10,640 bases of DNA from CAYFJO01 sp964343305. GTDB taxonomy: Bacteria > Planctomycetota > Planctomycetia > Pirellulales > Pirellulaceae. Shown piece after piece: positions 6,768-10,640 of this stretch. Location of the stretch: NCBI GenBank assembly GCA_964343305.1, contig CAYFJO010000381.1:1-10640 (forward strand), read 5' to 3'. Numbering within the stretch: position 1 is the first letter of the stretch; the number at the start of each line of letters is the position of its first letter. The position numbers were made by a program, and so were the translations under genes. Below the pieces are notes generated by a model. The model was not told the DNA's origin, searched no databases, and saw only the letters and a list, made by a program, of their open reading frames with translations.

Positions 6768-8540
6768 ATGTTCACACGACAAGATCAAGATCCACGTCAG
6801 AAACGCAAGCGAAGGTTTAACGTTGAGAGCCTTGAGAATCGCCAAATGATGGATGCCAGTGGGATGGACAACACTCAGACCAACATGTTGGACTCTGGGG
6901 ATGATGCACCCGTTGCCGAATTTGAGACGACTCTGGAAGACAAACTCCCGTCTGATTACCGCGCATGGCGACTCGTCGAGAGCAACAATTCACGAGCAGC
7001 TACTCCTATCGGATCGGTCGTCATGCCAAAGTCGACCGCTGCCGCGCACGATTTGTCAACAGTTATCGAAAACAAGGGAGATTGGGAAAAACTGCGGCAT
7101 GATTTAGGGCCCGAACTTAAGTTGCCAAACGTTGATTTCTCGGAGTCTTTCGTGTATTCGCATTCGCGGGACGCGGCGGACCCTAATAGCATTAGCGTTT
7201 ACGTCGAGATCGGCACGAATGAGATTGCGCGAGTTTCCAGTATTTCCACTCTTGTGGCCCCCCCCCCGTCCGATGCGGAATTCACCTTCTACGCAATCGA
7301 TCGAAATGGGGTGAATGGAGTTGAGTTTTATGACCCCCAAATGGGGAAACGTGAGGTAATTCGCATCGCGAATCCAGACAACGCAGACAAGATCGGCGTT
7401 CACCGGGAGGGGAGTTTTCATCGTGACGTCGCCGGACAGGGTGCGCTGGTCACACCCGCCGATCCAGTGCAATTTGGCGCCGTTGATGATACGCCAATTG
7501 TCGGCGATTGGAACGGTGATGGCAAAGATGATGTGGGTGTGCACCGCGGTTCAAATGCCACATTTTATCGCGACATGAACGGCAATGGCATTTGGGACGG
7601 ACCAGAAGTGGATAGTGCGATCCGTTTTGGAATTGTCGGAGACACACCTCTTACAGGTGACTGGAACGGTGACGGTAAAGATGACATTGGCGTTTACCGG
7701 GAATCAAGCAGTAGATTTTATCGAGACACCAATGGAAACGGGCGTTGGGATGGCAGTTCGGTCGATAGTGTCAGCACTATGGGCGCACTTGGCGATACTC
7801 CAATTACCGGTGATTGGAATGGGGACGGCAAAGATGATATTGGCGTCTACCGAGGGGCGACCAATCGATTCTATCGCGACGTAGATGGAAACGGAATTTG
7901 GGACAGCACGTCAGTCGACCGCGTGGATAGCTTTGGCACCAGCGGAGACACACCAATCATCGGGGACTGGAACGGTGATGGCAAAGATGACATTGGTGTG
8001 CATCGAAGCAACCAATTTTATGTGGATTTCAATGGCAATGGACAGTGGGACGGTATTACGAATTCCGATGTCCTCTTTGAGTTTGGCTTGGCAGGCGATA
8101 CGCCTATCGCCGGCAAATGGGACCAAATTAATGACGATCACGGAGATACCGCCACGAGCGCGACTCCAATTCGGGTACTGCCAAACGATCCCCGTTTGTT
8201 CCCCTGGAAATCTGGCGAAATTGAATCACCAGGCGACGTCGATATGTTCAGCTTTGAGGCCGAGAAAGGTCAGACCTACTCGTTTGCAGCCTGGCTAGAC
8301 TATTTTGACTGGGGATTTCAACCAAGTCATTTGGACGATCCAATCGTGACACTCTACGCAGAGGACGGGTCCACCGTGTTGGCGGAAGGTCGGAACATCT
8401 CGTGGGTCGCAGATCGTAACGCGACATTCTATGTGTCGGTTAAGGCGACGGATGGTAACAGCACTGGCGGCTATCACTGGCGACGATCCTCGGAGATTCG
8501 AATTGGCCCCGATACTCACGCTGCACTAGCTGTCTCGTAG
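6768..8540 (+). CDS. Planctomycete surface protein with Ca-binding-type repeats and PPC-like C-terminus
   Basis: This 590-residue protein is very acidic after a basic N-terminus. Residues 9-30 (PRQKRKRRFNVESLENRQMM and DA) resemble the LEPR/LExR signature of planctomycete extracellular proteins; no classical hydrophobic signal core follows. Residues 31-205 are unassigned. Residues 236-438 are four units of 51, 51, 51 and 50 residues with GDWNGDGKDDIGV and FYRD-x-NGNG-x-WDG, two Asp/Gly-rich loops per unit of the FG-GAP/VCBS or EF-hand-like Ca-binding type. A half unit ends at 452. Residues about 456-578 resemble a bacterial pre-peptidase C-terminal (PPC) domain: DDHGDTATSATPI, SPGDVDMFSFEAEKGQTYSF and a late FYVSVKA. 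The start has GGAG eight bases upstream. A C10 run lies at 7258-7267. It is probably a cell-surface or matrix protein. Confidence 0.88.
   Translation: MFTRQDQDPRQKRKRRFNVESLENRQMMDASGMDNTQTNMLDSGDDAPVAEFETTLEDKLPSDYRAWRLVESNNSRAATPIGSVVMPKSTAAAHDLSTVIENKGDWEKLRHDLGPELKLPNVDFSESFVYSHSRDAADPNSISVYVEIGTNEIARVSSISTLVAPPPSDAEFTFYAIDRNGVNGVEFYDPQMGKREVIRIANPDNADKIGVHREGSFHRDVAGQGALVTPADPVQFGAVDDTPIVGDWNGDGKDDVGVHRGSNATFYRDMNGNGIWDGPEVDSAIRFGIVGDTPLTGDWNGDGKDDIGVYRESSSRFYRDTNGNGRWDGSSVDSVSTMGALGDTPITGDWNGDGKDDIGVYRGATNRFYRDVDGNGIWDSTSVDRVDSFGTSGDTPIIGDWNGDGKDDIGVHRSNQFYVDFNGNGQWDGITNSDVLFEFGLAGDTPIAGKWDQINDDHGDTATSATPIRVLPNDPRLFPWKSGEIESPGDVDMFSFEAEKGQTYSFAAWLDYFDWGFQPSHLDDPIVTLYAEDGSTVLAEGRNISWVADRNATFYVSVKATDGNSTGGYHWRRSSEIRIGPDTHAALAVS
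7258..7267 (+). repeat. C10 homopolymer inside the first surface protein gene
   Basis: Ten consecutive C bases encode A164-P165-P166-P167 together with the flanking bases. Gain or loss of one C would shift the frame before the repeat array and PPC-like domain. Such tracts can slip during replication, but they are also a place where reads miscount. Confidence 0.9.
7473..8081 (+). repeat. Four tandem 51-codon WNGDGKDD repeats, first array
   Basis: Units start at residues 236, 287, 338 and 389 of the protein beginning at 6768, each opening with an FG- or MG-type turn, then DTPI-x-GDWNGDGKDD. The last unit has 50 codons and a variant WDG-x-x-NSD. The units differ at many synonymous sites, so the array is old and kept for its protein sequence. 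Confidence 0.85.
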
Positions 8541-8875
8541 CATCGCGGCCCGTGCCACTTTGAGCCAACAACGGTTGTAACGGCCGCGAGAACTTCTCGG
8601 CTTAATAACAGACGGTGGAAAAAACATGGGCTGCGAAGGGCTGCCGTTTTCTCAACCAAATGCTGCTTTCGGCCGAAAAACAGCTCGGCTGAGGTGGCAA
8701 TCGGCTCAGAAAACTCTGATGTGGGCATAGCTGGGAAATCACTTCGGCACAGTCTCTTCGGCCTTCTGCTAAAGAGTTTTTCGCCTTTTCTCTCCTTCTT
8801 GGCCCTTTTCTCGGGGAGTTCTGGATGTACAGGTACGAGCACAGTCAACCTGCCTCTCATGCAGAAAGTCACATC
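8541..8875 (+). other. Intergenic region between the paralogous surface protein genes
   Basis: No gene is seen in these 335 bases. They hold a small hairpin soon after the first stop (cgaga 8587-8591 with tctcg 8595-8599, no T run), a 12-bp palindrome tttcggccgaaa at 8667-8678, and a weak stem ctctt 8754-8758 with aagag 8772-8776 followed by five Ts. The end (8801-8850) is the leader shared with the first gene. No clear Shine-Dalgarno precedes ATG 8876, so either an independent promoter or read-through is possible. Confidence 0.5.
8801..8850 (+). repeat. Leader segment related to the leader of the first surface protein
   Basis: This is the partner of 6690-6735: ggcccttttc at the start, tctggatgta in the middle and cagtcaacc at the end. 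It is preceded in both cases by a pyrimidine-rich ttttct stretch. It ends 25 bases before the start codon, against 32 in the first gene. Confidence 0.4.
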
Positions 8876-10640
8876 ATGTCATTCTTTAGCGGCAAGAAGC
8901 GAAAAAACAACGATCCACGCAAAAAACGCAATCGCAAGTTCCGAGTCGAATCGCTCGAAAACCGGCAGATGATGGACGCGGCCGGATTGGATGGCATCGA
9001 TCTCTCAAGCGATGTCAACACGGACGATGTACGTCAATTATCCGACACAGATGAAATCGGCGTCTTTCGTGCCGGAAAGTTTTATCAAGACGCGAATGGG
9101 GATGGCCGTTGGAGCGGACGTGATGACGACCAAATGCAACACTTTGGTGCGGCGAGCGATACACCCATCGTAGGCGACTGGAATGGAGATGGCACGGACG
9201 ATATTGGCGTCTATCGTGGGACAAGCGGGACCTTCTATCGTGACATGAATGGAAACGGTGTTTGGGATGGTGCAGATGTTGACAGCCTCATTCGATTCGG
9301 AGCTCGAAACGACACGCCAATCATTGGCGACTGGAACGGAGACGGCAAAGACCAAATCGGCGTTTATCGCACGACGAACTCCGTCTTTTATCTTGACTTG
9401 GACGATAACGGAATTTGGGACGGCGCAGCGATCGACCGCGCTATGGCGTTCGGTGGACTGGGTGATACACCCATTGCCGGGGATTGGAATGGAGATGGAA
9501 AGGACGACATCGGCGTTCATCGCGGTCGAACCGGCAAGTTCTATTGTGACGCAAACGGCAACGGCGTGTGGGACGGTCCAACGGTGGACGAAGTCGTTGC
9601 TTTTGGTGGAAGCAATGACAAGGCCGTTATCGGAGATTGGAACGGCGATGGCAAAGATGACATTGGCGTGAATCGTGCCGGTCGGTTTTATCTGGATACA
9701 AACGGGAACGGCGCATGGGACCCGGGATCCAACTCGGATCAAGTTCTTCAATTCGGCGGAATGAATGATATTCCAATCGTTGGAAACTGGGGATCCATGT
9801 TGCCGAAATTGAAGGCCTCTAATGACGCGTATAAAGTCGATGAGGATGGCTCGTTGTCGATTTCGGCAGCGGACGGTGTGCTGCAAAACGATCAGAATGT
9901 CGATTTCGTTGAGCTCGTAGAAAACGTTCAGCACGGACAGTTGACTTTGCAATCTGATGGCTCATTCATTTATTCACCAGCCACGAATTACTTCGGTGTC
10001 GACCGATTCGTATATCGCGCTTACGACGCGACTGGTCACAGTGAATTAGCGACGGTCACAATTGACGTGAAATCTGTTAATGACACACCAGTGGCCGGAG
10101 ATGATCATTACGCCACGAGCGAAGACGGCGAATTGACGATAAGCATTGGAGACGGATTGCTAGTTAACGATTTCGATGTTGATGGAGACGCAATCGACGC
10201 CGCGCTTGTCTCCGGCCCATCTTATGGTGATCTAAAACTGAATTCAGATGGCTCCTTCAGCTACACGCCCCAGGCCAACTTCCACGGCACGGACAGTTTC
10301 CGCTACAAGGTCAGCGACGGCACCACCGAGTCGGAGTCGGCTGAGGTCAAGATCACGGTCAACTCGCTCAACGATGCCCCGCTGGCCGAGAATGACTTGT
10401 ACAGTATCGGCGAGGATCACACGCTGAGCGTGGCTGCCGCGGATGGTGTTCTTGTCACCGACAGCGATGCGGATGGCGACACGCTCTCAGCCGCGCTGGT
10501 CTCTGGCCCATCTTATGGTGATCTAGAACTGAATTCAGATGGCTCCTTCAGCTACACGCCCCAGGCCAACTTCCACGGCACGGACAGTTTCCGCTACAAG
10601 GTCAGCGACGGCACCACCGAGTCGGAGTCGGCTGAGGTCA
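8876..10640 (+). CDS. Large surface adhesin-like protein with Ca-binding-type and tandem-95 repeats, partial at 3' end
   Basis: The frame is open for 588 codons to the window end. Residues 14-35 repeat the basic stretch and VESLENRQMMDA seen in the first protein. Residues 90-292 are four units (51, 51, 51, 50) with GDWNGDGKDDIGV and NGNG-x-WDG, then a half unit to 305. From residue 314 come cadherin-like tandem-95 (VCBS/Big_9-type) domains. Their hallmarks are VDEDGSLSISAADGVL, SDGSFSYTP and DSFRYKVSDGT, and NDAPLAENDLY at the junction. Units begin at 314, 407 and 504; the last two are 97 residues apart. This family typically forms long extracellular Ca-dependent adhesins, so the full protein is probably much larger. 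ATG 8876 is the only start giving the whole N-terminal signature. It is a paralogue of the preceding gene up to the end of the array, then unrelated. Confidence 0.9.
   Translation, partial: MSFFSGKKRKNNDPRKKRNRKFRVESLENRQMMDAAGLDGIDLSSDVNTDDVRQLSDTDEIGVFRAGKFYQDANGDGRWSGRDDDQMQHFGAASDTPIVGDWNGDGTDDIGVYRGTSGTFYRDMNGNGVWDGADVDSLIRFGARNDTPIIGDWNGDGKDQIGVYRTTNSVFYLDLDDNGIWDGAAIDRAMAFGGLGDTPIAGDWNGDGKDDIGVHRGRTGKFYCDANGNGVWDGPTVDEVVAFGGSNDKAVIGDWNGDGKDDIGVNRAGRFYLDTNGNGAWDPGSNSDQVLQFGGMNDIPIVGNWGSMLPKLKASNDAYKVDEDGSLSISAADGVLQNDQNVDFVELVENVQHGQLTLQSDGSFIYSPATNYFGVDRFVYRAYDATGHSELATVTIDVKSVNDTPVAGDDHYATSEDGELTISIGDGLLVNDFDVDGDAIDAALVSGPSYGDLKLNSDGSFSYTPQANFHGTDSFRYKVSDGTTESESAEVKITVNSLNDAPLAENDLYSIGEDHTLSVAAADGVLVTDSDADGDTLSAALVSGPSYGDLELNSDGSFSYTPQANFHGTDSFRYKVSDGTTESESAEV
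9143..9751 (+). repeat. Four tandem 51-codon WNGDGKDD repeats, second array
   Basis: Units start at residues 90, 141, 192 and 243 of the protein beginning at 8876, with the last 50 codons long. Spacing, number and the variant last unit (WD-x-x-SNSD) match the array in the first protein. Confidence 0.85.
9815..10640 (+). repeat. Tandem-95 cadherin-like repeats, partial array
   Basis: Three units begin at 9815, 10094 and 10385; the third is cut by the window end. Bases 10214-10349 and 10505-10640 differ at one position in 136 (10235 a against 10526 g, Lys to Glu), while the first 40 codons of each unit are diverged. Confidence 0.85.

Noticed and set aside
8754..8781. Stem followed by five Ts as an intrinsic terminator of the first surface gene
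   Set aside because: Only five AT-rich base pairs with a 13-base loop and more than 200 bases after the stop; too weak.
7473..9751. Regularly spaced repeats that could suggest a CRISPR or satellite array
   Set aside because: Period is 153 bases, in frame, with variation at third codon positions; these are protein repeats.
9038..9952. 304-codon open frame on the minus strand opposite the second surface protein
   Set aside because: It mirrors the 51-codon repeats of the plus strand, has no ribosome binding site, and the plus frame has clear family motifs.

Overview
This window most likely comes from a planctomycete (Pirellulaceae-like). Two neighbouring surface proteins begin with a basic stretch followed by VESLENRQMMDA, which resembles the LEPR/LExR N-terminal signature of planctomycete extracellular proteins. 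The pair also carries acidic Ca-binding-type repeats and cadherin-like tandem-95 repeats, and a short accessory-type SecA lies next to them. The lineage is inferred from protein style; there is no rRNA here.

Layout. (1) 1-1292, minus: a conserved protein of unknown function, stopped at 87-89 by an in-frame TGA although its frame stays open to the window edge. Its ribosome binding site lies inside a 12-bp stem. (2) 1505-2088, plus: a small exported protein with a GNRA-loop hairpin just before its ribosome binding site. (3) 2186-3242, minus: two decayed genes, a PQQ-type beta-propeller remnant with two frameshifts and a HEAT-like remnant without a 5' end. (4) 3368-4190, plus: an HTH/coiled-coil protein resembling a phage terminase small subunit, then a doubtful small ORF; no large terminase subunit is visible. 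(5) 4213-6497, minus: a 647-residue SecA that ends before the two-helix finger region. Two small ORFs precede it, a 32-residue membrane peptide and a 49-residue basic peptide, each with a good Shine-Dalgarno. (6) 6768-10640, plus: two paralogous surface proteins in tandem. Both have the same N-terminal signature and the same array of 51-residue WNGDGKDD repeats. The first ends in a PPC-like domain; the second goes into tandem-95 repeats and runs off the window.

The SecA unit and the surface-protein pair are head to head, with 270 bases between the first small ORF and the first surface protein. The most attractive hypothesis is a dedicated export unit: a shortened accessory SecA, perhaps with a tiny membrane partner or leader peptide, serving the divergently encoded surface proteins. 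The sequence shows only the arrangement; the functional link is inference. Other points of note are a C10 tract inside the first surface protein, duplicated 5' leaders of the pair, and near-identical tandem-95 modules with a sharp change of codon use.
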